IMG/VR virus record: IMGVR_UViG_3300006927_002245
Coordinates: 1 to 28,011 of that record
Reading direction: 5' to 3' (one strand)
Source of the DNA: a virus
DNA: 28,011 nt
Below the pieces are notes generated by a model. The model saw only the letters and a list, made by a program, of their open reading frames with translations. It had not been told where the DNA came from and ran no database searches. Below, one piece after another: positions 6,042-13,656 of the stretch (positions within the stretch are counted from its first letter, which is position 1; each line of letters starts with the position of its first letter). Position numbers and translations under genes: made by a program.

Positions 6042-7389
6042 GGTTTTATTAAGCCAAGCCGCCGTTGCGCTTTTTATGAAGCCCGGACTGGGCAAGACCA
6101 GTACGGCTCTGGCTGCGTTTAAGGTGCTTAAAAAGCAGGGGCTGGCAAAGAAGATGCTGGTGGTAGCACCCTTGCGCCCTGCTTACGAGACTTGGCCTGC
6201 CGAGATTGCCAAGTGGGACGAGTTTAATTCCCTAACGTACTCCATCATCCATGACAAGAAAGAGGCTGCGCTGGAGGTTGACGCAGACATTTACATCATT
6301 AACCCCGAGGGGCTGCTGTGGCTACTGGAAAAGGGCAGCAACAGGATCAGTCGTTGGGACTTTAGCGTACTGGTCGTTGACGAGAGCACCAAGTTTAAGA
6401 ACTCTGCCAGCAAACGATTCAAGCTCTTAAAGAAAGAGCTAAGCCGCTTCTCCAGGCGGTGGATATTGACGGGCTCCCCGCAGCCTAAATGGATTATGGA
6501 CTTATTCGCCCAGATCTACTTGCTGGATCAGGGGAACTGCTTGGGCCCGTATGTCACCCACTTCCGCAATAAGTATTTTTACCAGCCCAACCCTTACAAA
6601 CGGCAGTACGAGTACATCCCCCATGACTGGGCCTTTGACGAGATCGTATCGCGGATAGACCCTCTTGTTGTCTATGTAGACCTAAAGGAATACGTTGATA
6701 TGCCAGAGCTAATCGTTACCGATATAGTCGTGCGTATGCCGCCCGAGGTAACGACTACCTACAAGGCTATTGAGGATGAATTTATAGCCCTGCTGGACGG
6801 GGGCGTAGTAGTGGCCCAGAACGCCGCTGCTGCGGGGACCAAGTGCAGACAAGTCGCTAATGGCGCAGTTTACTTAGAGACAAACGAGATGCTGATGGGG
6901 GGCCAGCAACGACCCTACGAGGTACTGCACGACAAGAAGATCGAAGCATTAAAAGACCTCATCGAAGAAATTGGTGAGCCAACTATCGTAGCTTATGAGT
7001 ATCAACATGATGTGGAAAGAATTACAAAAGCCATCCCCAACGCTGCTGTCATCAGAGGGGGAACATCAGCAAAGAGGGCCAGCGAGGTCATTGCGGCCTT
7101 TAATCTTGGCAACATTGATGTGCTGGTTGGTCATCCTGCTAGTATGGGACATGGCCTAAACCTCCAGGCTAAGTGCTCTAACATAATTTTCTTTGGAATA
7201 ACATGGGATTATGAACATTACGAGCAGATCATTGCGCGAATATGGCGGCAGGGCCAAGCATCAAAAAGAGTTATGGTTTACCATATAGTATGCGCAGACA
7301 CACTGGACGAGAAAGTAGTACGGGTGCTGAAGGATAAAGAGAGAAACCAGCAAAAATTGCTGGAGTCGCTAACAGGGGGTGAGGAATGA
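5998..7389 (+). CDS. SNF2-like superfamily 2 DNA helicase/translocase
   Basis: A 463-residue ATPase. Walker A is KPGLGKT (28-34), motif Ia lies at MLVVAPLRP (53-61), motif II is DEST (128-131), motif III LTGSP (157-161), motifs IV-V include ASMGHGLNLQ (381-390), and motif VI is RIWRQGQ (414-420) with the arginine finger. The last motif and the GHGLNLQ sequence are typical of SNF2/Swi2 proteins rather than DnaB-type replicative helicases. In phages this class probably moves along or remodels DNA during replication or recombination. Its overlap with the VRR-NUC gene suggests the two act together at branched DNA. ATG at 5998 has AAAAGG six bases upstream. The stop overlaps the next ATG (ATGA). 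The protein appears complete. Confidence 0.93.
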   Translation: MEPWSPRSFQRRAIKVLLSQAAVALFMKPGLGKTSTALAAFKVLKKQGLAKKMLVVAPLRPAYETWPAEIAKWDEFNSLTYSIIHDKKEAALEVDADIYIINPEGLLWLLEKGSNRISRWDFSVLVVDESTKFKNSASKRFKLLKKELSRFSRRWILTGSPQPKWIMDLFAQIYLLDQGNCLGPYVTHFRNKYFYQPNPYKRQYEYIPHDWAFDEIVSRIDPLVVYVDLKEYVDMPELIVTDIVVRMPPEVTTTYKAIEDEFIALLDGGVVVAQNAAAAGTKCRQVANGAVYLETNEMLMGGQQRPYEVLHDKKIEALKDLIEEIGEPTIVAYEYQHDVERITKAIPNAAVIRGGTSAKRASEVIAAFNLGNIDVLVGHPASMGHGLNLQAKCSNIIFFGITWDYEHYEQIIARIWRQGQASKRVMVYHIVCADTLDEKVVRVLKDKERNQQKLLESLTGGEE

Positions 7390-7592
7390 CTTTTAAGGAC
7401 TGGCGTGAATTTGATGAGAGTGAGTGGGGGGATATTCTGGAGGCTATAGATCCTGACTGGGCCGACCACTTTATTGATGCTGAAATGGGCCTGGAGTTTT
7501 ACGACGAGTACACTGATGAGGAAGGGCTCACAGCCGCACAAGTAGCAGTTAAGGAGTACAACTCTGCTGAAGAGTGGGTTACTCTGCACTGA
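7386..7592 (+). CDS. Very acidic small protein (unknown)
   Basis: A 68-residue protein with 21 Asp/Glu against three Lys/Arg, plus several Trp/Phe/Tyr (WREFDESEWGDILEAIDPDW). It begins in an ATGA overlap with the helicase stop, so coupling to helicase translation is likely. No known family is recognised. Small, extremely acidic early phage proteins are sometimes DNA mimics that block host DNA-binding enzymes. That is only a composition-based possibility here. Confidence 0.75.
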   Translation: MTFKDWREFDESEWGDILEAIDPDWADHFIDAEMGLEFYDEYTDEEGLTAAQVAVKEYNSAEEWVTLH

Positions 7593-7603
7593 AGGAGAAT
7601 AGA

Positions 7604-7771
7604 ATGCTTAGCTCAGAAGATTGGAAATGTGTCGATTGCGGCTATGTTGGGCCGTGTGAATATCGTGAGGATCGGAACCCATCTGAATTTTGGGGTCAGC
7701 CGGTAGTCGAGGTGCTAATGGTTGACATGAGCTGCTCGGAATGTGGCAGCGAGGATGTCGAAAAACACTAA
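7604..7771 (+). CDS. Small zinc-ribbon protein
   Basis: A 55-residue protein with two CxxC pairs, C9/C12 (WKCVDCGY) and C44/C47 (MSCSECGS), spaced as in a zinc ribbon. A further C18 lies between them. ATG at 7604 is chosen over an in-frame start at 7574 because AAGGAG (7592-7597) precedes it by six bases. It is the last well-supported gene of the plus-strand operon. Zinc ribbons of this size bind nucleic acid or protein partners; no specific role can be given. Confidence 0.75.
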   Translation: MLSSEDWKCVDCGYVGPCEYREDRNPSEFWGQPVVEVLMVDMSCSECGSEDVEKH

Positions 7772-8031
7772 GGGAGAGGTTCCTTTGCCAAGACGACTGG
7801 TTCTGCCCTACCTCCCCTTCCCGGCCTTACGGCACAAAGGGTGGATTGCTAAAACCGACGCTGGCTCGGTTGTCGTTTGTCAGCACTTCTTCTCGGGCCG
7901 TAGGCACTCAGGCACTACGACTCCGGTTTTATCCTCCCATCGCTCCCACCATGTACGCTTTCTGTATGGAACTCCAGTAGAACCGGTAGGTAATCGTGCT
8001 ACATTTGTGCCGGATCTTATCTTTCTATCAT
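7772..8031. other. Convergent intergenic region, with a doubtful plus-strand ORF
   Basis: This 260-base stretch lies between the ends of the plus-strand early operon and the minus-strand late operon. A plus-strand frame is open from ATG 7756 or TTG 7786 (the latter six bases after GGGAGAGG) to 8123. Its product is rich in Ser, His, Arg and Pro, matches no family I know, and overlaps the 3' end of the minus-strand gene at 8032. I do not call it as a gene. A small hairpin (7853-7871) is the only terminator candidate. Confidence 0.5.
7853..7871. terminator. Candidate bidirectional terminator hairpin
   Basis: AACCGA (7853-7858) pairs with TCGGTT (7866-7871) over a seven-base loop. A short A-run lies on the left (AAAA from 7851) and a T-rich stretch (GTCGTTTG) on the right. 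The position between converging operons fits transcription termination from both sides, but the stem is short and the T-tracts are imperfect. Confidence 0.3.
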
Positions 8032-8382
8032 TCATGGGTGCGGGTTCCCCGGTGCTGACCACCATTCGGCGCACTGAGCATCATCATCCTGGGTCCATTC
8101 GATGCTGTTCAGAACTGCCATAACCTCAAGTCTGTTCCTTGCACCCAGAAGATCGTGCCATTTCTCGTCGGTAATTTTTGCACCTGACCAATGGTCAAAG
8201 TTGCCTTCCTCGTCAAAAAACACCCAGCAACGGTAGTGATATCCGGCGTAATAATTGATGATAAACGGATCAAAGAACTCTGTAGAGATGTGAAACTTAC
8301 CATCGAAAAACTTTATAAAATCCCACGGTATACCGGCCTGGGCTGTGGTAAGGGACAGGAATAACAGGAGCAGAACTTTCAT
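8032..8382 (-). CDS. Secreted protein of unknown function, end of late operon
   Basis: A 116-residue protein with a clear signal peptide: MKV, a run of leucines (LLLLFLSL), then TTAQA followed by GIP, so cleavage after residue 16 is likely. The mature part is rich in Trp, Phe, Tyr and Asp (FFDGKFHIS, HYRCWVFFDEEGNF, WSGAKITDEKWHDLL) and has two cysteines that could form a disulfide in the periplasm. No family is recognised. It starts 12 bases after the preceding stop; an earlier ATG at about 8391 is closed by a stop. As the last late gene after the tail fibre, it could act in lysis, envelope modification or superinfection exclusion; the sequence does not decide. Confidence 0.75.
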   Translation of the reverse strand: MKVLLLLFLSLTTAQAGIPWDFIKFFDGKFHISTEFFDPFIINYYAGYHYRCWVFFDEEGNFDHWSGAKITDEKWHDLLGARNRLEVMAVLNSIEWTQDDDAQCAEWWSAPGNPHP

Positions 8383-8394
8383 GTTGTCATGGCC

Positions 8395-8595
8395 TCACTC
8401 CATACCCTCTTTACCTTCGTCGGTGTATTCCTCCACCCAACTGGCCGGGACTAAGTCCCATATTTGCTCTGCCATGTCGCGGATGCCGTTTAAGCACGTT
8501 GGACAGAAAGCCACCGGCAAAATGCCAATATCACCACACTGACCGCCCTCGCCTTCCAGGTCGAAGTCGCACCCACAGACGGTGCAGTTGCACAT
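8395..8595 (-). CDS. Small cysteine-rich zinc-ribbon protein
   Basis: A 66-residue protein with cysteines at 2, 4, 7, 9, 20, 31 and 34. The pairs CTVC or CGC near the N-terminus and CPTC (31-34) would make a zinc ribbon. The C-terminal half is helical and acidic (AEQIWDLVPASWVEEYTDEG). It is unrelated in sequence to the zinc ribbon at 7604 beyond the metal ligands. It lies between two small late ORFs in a tight minus-strand run, downstream of an AAGG Shine-Dalgarno. Function unknown. Confidence 0.72.
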   Translation of the reverse strand: MCNCTVCGCDFDLEGEGGQCGDIGILPVAFCPTCLNGIRDMAEQIWDLVPASWVEEYTDEGKEGME

Positions 8596-8621
8596 GAACT
8601 TTTGCCTTACTCTTGTATCTC

Positions 8622-8783
8622 TTAGTCGGCATCACTCAATAGTGCGGGGGCCACAACGAGTTCACCGCTAATGATAGCGGCCAACCACTCGTCAACCTCA
8701 ACCGCTACGCGGGCTTGGTTTGCCGGAATTTGAACTGAGTTTGTCATTTGCCGTACCAGGGCCGCCATTTTTGCATGATCCAT
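8622..8783 (-). CDS. Small ORF directly after the tail fibre gene
   Basis: A 53-residue frame starting at ATG 8783 and ending at TAA 8622. AAGGA lies about seven bases upstream of the ATG, in the 12-base gap after the tail fibre stop. The product is mostly helical and amphipathic (MDHAKMAALVRQMTNSVQIP, then ARVAVEVDEWLAAIISGELV). No signal peptide or motif is present and no family is recognised. The good ribosome site and exact fit between neighbours support it as a real gene. Confidence 0.65.
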   Translation of the reverse strand: MDHAKMAALVRQMTNSVQIPANQARVAVEVDEWLAAIISGELVVAPALLSDAD

Positions 8784-8795
8784 TATTTTTCCTTA

Positions 8796-10340
8796 TTAAG
8801 TGATTGAGCTGGTTAGGACCCACTCGTTATTCCCTATTTTAGTAGCGCGTATAATCTCATACTTATACATTACCGTGGGGTAGCTAAAGTAGCGCAAATT
8901 GACCCCTGCCTCCCCCACGGGATCAAGATCGTAGGTACTGTCTTCCTTGAACACCTGTATCACTGTGCCTATTGGGAATGCTACGGAGGTATTATGGGGG
9001 AATGTTAGTGTCCTATTACTGGTAAACTCCCCCATGTTTATTATTGTTTGTGCATCAGAAGCCTCTAGCGTTATATCTTGGTCCTGGCGGGATGTGTCCA
9101 CATCCCAAGTCACCCCCACTACCCTATTAGCTGTACCATCCCAAGTGCGACGATAAAACTCACCCCCGTAAACAACAGTGTCACTGGTTTCGTTGCCTAT
9201 TATCAAATTATCGCTGCCGTTAATCTTGATCCCGTCAAGCCAAGCACCCCCGGCACTATCCTCCCACTCAATATCCTCGTTGTTGCCAATGCGGATCTTC
9301 AAGCCAGCACCAAACTCTGCCATCCCGCTGGTTAAAACAAGGCCATCCGCGCCGATTACCACATTATCATCGCTGTTGGCCTTAATAAGGTCAACAGTAC
9401 CCGTACCAGCGTCGTCCGCCGCTGTGAGGAAGATATTGTTTGGCGCTATTGTGCTTTGAGCCCAAACAGCCTCCTGAAATAAGGCCGCTGCTTCAAAGGC
9501 CAGACTACTGCCAGTAACCTTTAGCGCAATGTCGGTATCGCCCACCGTCCAGGTATCGGTAGCGACCCCGCTTAAAAAGTTCTGATACCCCGCTACACTG
9601 TCCAGAGCCACGATGCTCTCTTTAACGCGGAGGTCACCCCCATCTATAGTTACAGAGTCGAGTGCCCTGATTGTGACATCGGAGTCGTCCAAGTTACCAA
9701 GAAGAACAGTCTCCCCGGAATAGCTCAGAGCTTCCCTTGCCGCCCCACCAGAGTTGGTTAGTGAAATATCATCCTCGAAACTTGTTACCCCTCGGATCAA
9801 ATTAGTGTAACTAGGATTGCCTACCGTGAACACATCCGCGTCGTCTACCCAAAGGACATTTTTCCATAAAGTACCAAGCGCGTTGTGCCACCGAATTTTA
9901 TCGTTATTGGATATCAGAAGGTCGCCGTCATCTATAGTTACATTGTTCTCAAAGCGCGTTGTGCCCGTGAAGGTTTGATTTGTACCCGCATCAATAACAG
10001 AGTGCCAGCCAGCCTCTCGGTAAACCTGGACTACGCCTGCGGCCTTCCACCGGAAAACATCAGCCGCCGAAACCGCAATCCGCATATCTGCCGCACCAGC
10101 GCGATAAACGCCTGTGGTAGGCTCACTTGTCCAAGTGATGCCTGGAGCCGAGACAGTCCCATCACTGAACTCAAAGGGAACGGTCATCCCCCCGTCGCCA
10201 TCTCGGCTCAGCGAGTCGGTTAGTGCCTCGGCTATGTCACCTACTGTGTCGTTAAAATCTGACGCATCAATGACTGTTCCCGTCAAAACGGGGTTGCTCC
10301 CACTAGGTAGCGTATAATTACCGTTGTCGTCTCTAGGCAT
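8796..10340 (-). CDS. Tail fibre / receptor-binding protein with beta repeats
   Basis: A 514-residue protein. The N-terminus (MPRDDNGNYTLPSGSNPVLT, then ASDFNDTVGDIAEALTDSLSRDGDGGM) is typical of virion-anchoring parts of podovirus tail fibres, and the next segment (GITWTSEPTTGVYRAGAADMRI) is a frequent fibre motif. The middle is made of repeated beta modules: residues 141-182 (ISNNDKIRW ... TVGN) align with 348-393 (IGNNEDIEW ... IIGN), and 237-275 is a looser copy. The C-terminus (residues about 435-514) is a separate domain with NRTLTFPHNTSVAFPIGT. It should bind the host surface. The ATG overlaps the stop of the upstream gene (TAATG). No tail-spike enzyme motif or diversity-generating repeat was seen. 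Confidence 0.85.
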   Translation of the reverse strand: MPRDDNGNYTLPSGSNPVLTGTVIDASDFNDTVGDIAEALTDSLSRDGDGGMTVPFEFSDGTVSAPGITWTSEPTTGVYRAGAADMRIAVSAADVFRWKAAGVVQVYREAGWHSVIDAGTNQTFTGTTRFENNVTIDDGDLLISNNDKIRWHNALGTLWKNVLWVDDADVFTVGNPSYTNLIRGVTSFEDDISLTNSGGAAREALSYSGETVLLGNLDDSDVTIRALDSVTIDGGDLRVKESIVALDSVAGYQNFLSGVATDTWTVGDTDIALKVTGSSLAFEAAALFQEAVWAQSTIAPNNIFLTAADDAGTGTVDLIKANSDDNVVIGADGLVLTSGMAEFGAGLKIRIGNNEDIEWEDSAGGAWLDGIKINGSDNLIIGNETSDTVVYGGEFYRRTWDGTANRVVGVTWDVDTSRQDQDITLEASDAQTIINMGEFTSNRTLTFPHNTSVAFPIGTVIQVFKEDSTYDLDPVGEAGVNLRYFSYPTVMYKYEIIRATKIGNNEWVLTSSIT

Positions 10341-12172
10341 TATTCATTTGCTCCTGATACTAAGTTTTCGGCTCCAGCCCGTAAGCCTAAACCACCTGCT
10401 CGGTAAGCCCCCTGATTTTTTAACAAGTTGGCTAGAATTTTTTGCTGCGCTTTCGTTTGTCCCGCAAGACCCCTCTGCGTCCCTTTAGCAGCTAAGGCCC
10501 GCGCCGCAGGCCAAAAAAGAAGCCCCGCAGCTTGCGCTGCACCTGTCCCCCACCCCGCCGCACTTACAGCGGGAGCTCCCACCGCTGCTTTTTGGAAAAA
10601 TCCAGGGTGGGGAGCATTTAGGTAGTCCTTTGGCAGAGCCTCTCTACCTAACTTACTTAAATCCTGAAGAGGGGCCTGCCCCCTATTCTTTTTCTTGCCA
10701 TAATACTTCTTAATAGCTCTCTCTAAATTTCTTGCCTGATAATTAGCCGCGCTTTCTTGAACCATTGCCTCACTAATCATCGACTTAGCATGGTAGGGCT
10801 CCCGCAGCCCCAAATACTTTACTAGTTCCTTCTCAGCGGTTGTTGTGGGCACAAAAGAGTCAAGAAGTTTTCCTTTAGAATTAAGCACCTGTTTCCCTGG
10901 CGCTAAGTTCTTCACTATAAAGTTATCAATAGCCTCCGATAGTTTGGGTGAGCGAATACCAAGCTCCGAGGCTTCTTGCCGTAATAAAAGAAGGTCATCA
11001 ACAGTTGCCCCTCCTTTTGAGAGGGGCTTACCTTTCGGCCCCAGGATGGCGGAAGTTCTTTTAAGGTGCTTATCCATAAGGTTCTGAAGGGCCTTACGGT
11101 CACTCTTCTTTTTAAGAGATCCCATTACCCCTGAGAAAGCCGCTTTTAAGTCTTTCGAGGCAGTATTAAGCGCATACTTCTTAATCGGCTCATAAGCCTC
11201 CCGCCTAAAGAAGTCATCCATAATCCTATAAGCGTGTTCCATATCCGTGGCCTTATCTAGCCTACCTTGAACCTCTTTTGGCAATGCCCTACTGTTTACT
11301 ATATTTTGCCAGCCCCTTAGAGCATCGTCCCTTTGGGCCTGAAGGTGCTTACCAACCCCAGGAATAGCCCTTAATACATGGTGATAAACAGTTTGGGCGA
11401 ACCCCTCTTTAGCGGCTAAATTAAGGGGAATGTCCTTCACTCCCCTAGCCATTAACTCTTTAGCTTCATCGCGGATCTTAACAAGACCAGACCCAAAGGT
11501 TCTCTTGAGAGCCTGACCACCAAGCCCTAATCCGCCCCCTAATGCGGCCCCGGTTGCCGCCCCCATTAGACGTTCATCTGGGTCAGCCGTTAATGTGCCG
11601 AATACCGCGCCTTGTCCAGCAGCTTGCACTGTTGGTCGTGCTGCTGTTTTAGAGGCAAAAGCAGCAGCGCGGGTAAGACCAGGAATAGCCTGAGCCCCCT
11701 TAAAGGCAAGTTGAGCCCCTTTACCAGCCACCCCACCGAGGGGTGCAGTAATAGCCGTTTCACCAATAAACTCACCAACCGCACCTGCCGTACCAAGATC
11801 TCTCTTTTCTTCTCTGGCTCGGCGTAAGCCTTCATCAGTGCTGTCAATAGTGCCCCACTCGCCCTTTCTAGCGAAAGGAACTTCCACTTCCCCCTCCAAA
11901 CCCACAAGATTAGCTGCGCTTCCGAGCATATTACGAATCCCTCGATTAACACCGAGTAGACCGCGCTGCCATGCAGGAGCATCGTCGTATATAGCCTGTA
12001 TTTCCGCTTCTCCCTCCGCCTTAACGCGGGCTTGCTCTGCATCGTACTCAGCCCATTGCCGCTTTTCCGCCACTGCGTCGAGAGCCGCTTGCTGTGCGGG
12101 GTTAAGGCCAGAGACCCCGCTTCCAGCCCGTACTTGATCCAAAGCTGCTTGCTGTGCTGGAGAAAGTGCCAT
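10340..12172 (-). CDS. Large internal virion / DNA-ejection protein
   Basis: A 610-residue protein with alternating glycine/alanine-rich hydrophobic stretches (GAATGAALGGGLGLGGQAL; GAPAVSAAGWGTGAAQAAG) and long basic helices. This is the composition of podovirus ejection proteins that leave the virion with the DNA and cross the host envelope. The N-terminus carries a direct duplication (SPAQQAALDQVRAG, then NPAQQAALDAVAEK). No transglycosylase or peptidase motif is visible, unlike T7 gp16. The segment YGKKKNRGQAPLQDLSKLG near residues 490-510 is strongly basic. It follows two other Ala/Gln-rich genes with TAATG start-stop overlaps, so the three are probably made together. Confidence 0.72.
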   Translation of the reverse strand: MALSPAQQAALDQVRAGSGVSGLNPAQQAALDAVAEKRQWAEYDAEQARVKAEGEAEIQAIYDDAPAWQRGLLGVNRGIRNMLGSAANLVGLEGEVEVPFARKGEWGTIDSTDEGLRRAREEKRDLGTAGAVGEFIGETAITAPLGGVAGKGAQLAFKGAQAIPGLTRAAAFASKTAARPTVQAAGQGAVFGTLTADPDERLMGAATGAALGGGLGLGGQALKRTFGSGLVKIRDEAKELMARGVKDIPLNLAAKEGFAQTVYHHVLRAIPGVGKHLQAQRDDALRGWQNIVNSRALPKEVQGRLDKATDMEHAYRIMDDFFRREAYEPIKKYALNTASKDLKAAFSGVMGSLKKKSDRKALQNLMDKHLKRTSAILGPKGKPLSKGGATVDDLLLLRQEASELGIRSPKLSEAIDNFIVKNLAPGKQVLNSKGKLLDSFVPTTTAEKELVKYLGLREPYHAKSMISEAMVQESAANYQARNLERAIKKYYGKKKNRGQAPLQDLSKLGREALPKDYLNAPHPGFFQKAAVGAPAVSAAGWGTGAAQAAGLLFWPAARALAAKGTQRGLAGQTKAQQKILANLLKNQGAYRAGGLGLRAGAENLVSGANE

Positions 12173-13167
12173 TATTCAGCCCCCGCTATTGCCTGTAGTT
12201 CTTCGGGGGAAAGAGTTTTTAGCAGTACAGCCCACTCTTCTTCAGGTATATTGGAAGGTCGATCTAATACTAATTGCTCAGTAGGGCCCCTATATTTCTC
12301 AGTATAGTCGCCCATCCTATAGAAAGTGCCGTATTGATCCTCATAGTTTAGTAGAGTCTTACCATCTTTACCTGCATAGCCCCCTAACACATTACTAATT
12401 ATTCTGTCATAAAGACGGTTAAGGTTTTGGTGGGCGGTTACAAACTCCTCATCACTAGATGTTAAATCTAAACCGTACTCTTTGAGCTTACGCTCAAGCT
12501 CATTCGCCGTGACGTTTTTACCCGCCTCAACTACTATAAGTGCGTTAGCAAGGCCCTGGAATTGTTGACGGAGTTTACGGCCTGATGACCCGCCAAATAC
12601 AGCCCCAATAACCGGCACATTTTGAATCCCTCCTACGCCTGGAATTTCTGGATTTTCAGGATCAATCTCCATCTCATCCATCTGACGATTAAATGCGTCC
12701 AGTGAATCCCCAAGCCTCGGTATTCCTGTTTTGTCTAGCTGCTTACTGAGTAGCTGTGTGTTTTTGTCTAACCTAGCATCCGCAGCTATGGTTCGCCCCT
12801 CCTCTCTGTAAATGTTCATGTGCTCCTGCTGAGCCGCTGTTGCTGCAAGACGGGCTTTGGCGAGTTCCTTAGTCGCCTGAATGTCTAGCTCTTTTAGACG
12901 ATTTTTCTCCCTCCAATCAGCCTCCTGAGCTGCAAGCCCCGCTTGCTCTTGCCGAGCTTTCTGTAGCCCTTCACGCTGCTTTTGCACCCTCGCGCCCATC
13001 GCTGCGCCTACAGGGGCAATAACACGGTCCCCGGTTAAGGCTAATATGTCCCCTAAACCCCCTCGCTGCATTAAGGCTTGAGCAAGAGCCATTTGCTCGG
13101 GAGAGTTATCTTCGGGCTGTGCCCCGATAAGGGCTTGCTGGAGCTGTTGCTGTAGACGAGGGTCCAT
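12172..13167 (-). CDS. Internal virion protein with long coiled coil
   Basis: A 331-residue protein. Residues 1-60 are Gln/Ala/Gly-rich, residues about 60-150 form a charged helix or coiled coil (QKQREGLQKARQEQAG; KELDIQATKELAKARLAATA), and residues 180-205 form a Gly/Pro-rich link. The C-terminal 130 residues have a compact helical pattern ending in EEEWAVLLKTLSPEELQAI. Start and stop overlap the neighbouring genes by one base (TAATG). Size, composition and position between the tail hub and the fibre suggest an ejected internal virion protein; the family is not certain. Confidence 0.65.
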   Translation of the reverse strand: MDPRLQQQLQQALIGAQPEDNSPEQMALAQALMQRGGLGDILALTGDRVIAPVGAAMGARVQKQREGLQKARQEQAGLAAQEADWREKNRLKELDIQATKELAKARLAATAAQQEHMNIYREEGRTIAADARLDKNTQLLSKQLDKTGIPRLGDSLDAFNRQMDEMEIDPENPEIPGVGGIQNVPVIGAVFGGSSGRKLRQQFQGLANALIVVEAGKNVTANELERKLKEYGLDLTSSDEEFVTAHQNLNRLYDRIISNVLGGYAGKDGKTLLNYEDQYGTFYRMGDYTEKYRGPTEQLVLDRPSNIPEEEWAVLLKTLSPEELQAIAGAE

Positions 13168-13628
13168 TAGATACTCCCTGGGCGGCGTAGGGCATCGCCT
13201 ACCCGCGCCTGCTCTTGAAGCTCCCGCTGAAATTTTTGCTCTGGTGTAAGTTCTTGAGGCTGTGCCTTATCAAGAGCTGCTTGTATTGTTGCCATTGAGG
13301 CTGCTCTCATTGCCATTGCGGCTGCTCGGCCCTCAGTCTGCTTGTCCAAGATGCCTTTCCGCGCCTTAGCCGCCATTGCGCTGCCTATATGCTCAAGAGG
13401 GTTAGCCGCTACATACATATTGCCCGCTTGCCGCCCCTCTGGCCCTACGCTAAGCGCATCGGCCATAGCAAGCTGGTCGCCCAGTGCCCCCATCTCAGCT
13501 AGTTTTGCTAATTGGTCAGGGGTAGCCTCACTTATATCAAGAGTGCCATCAAAAAAGCCTGCCAAGAGTGGATCACCTAGCAATTCAGCGAGGTTAGTTC
13601 CTACCTCTTCAGTTCCAACTTCAGCCAT
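13167..13628 (-). CDS. Small Ala/Met/Gln-rich internal virion-type protein
   Basis: A 153-residue protein, mostly helical. It has an acidic N-terminus (AEVGTEEVGTNLAELLGDPL), a segment TPDQLAKLAEMGALGDQL, and an Ala/Met-rich middle (RAAAMAMRAASMATIQAALD). The C-terminus LTPEQKFQRELQEQARVGDA resembles the Gln/Ala style of the proteins encoded on both sides. TAGGA precedes the ATG. No known domain is recognised. Assignment as an internal virion protein comes from composition and its place in the cluster. Confidence 0.65.
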   Translation of the reverse strand: MAEVGTEEVGTNLAELLGDPLLAGFFDGTLDISEATPDQLAKLAEMGALGDQLAMADALSVGPEGRQAGNMYVAANPLEHIGSAMAAKARKGILDKQTEGRAAAMAMRAASMATIQAALDKAQPQELTPEQKFQRELQEQARVGDALRRPGSI

Positions 13629-13656
13629 AATCCTATTACCCCGTAATTAACCTTGT

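Noticed and set aside
7756-8123. Plus-strand frame of about 120 codons between the convergent operons
   Set aside because: Composition is Ser/His/Arg/Pro-rich, the ATG has no spaced Shine-Dalgarno (a TTG at 7786 does), and it overlaps the 3' end of the secreted-protein gene by about 90 bases on the other strand. It may be non-coding.
8796-10340. Diversity-generating retroelement near the tail fibre (as in BPP-1-like phages)
   Set aside because: No reverse transcriptase gene and no template/variable repeat pair was seen in the window.
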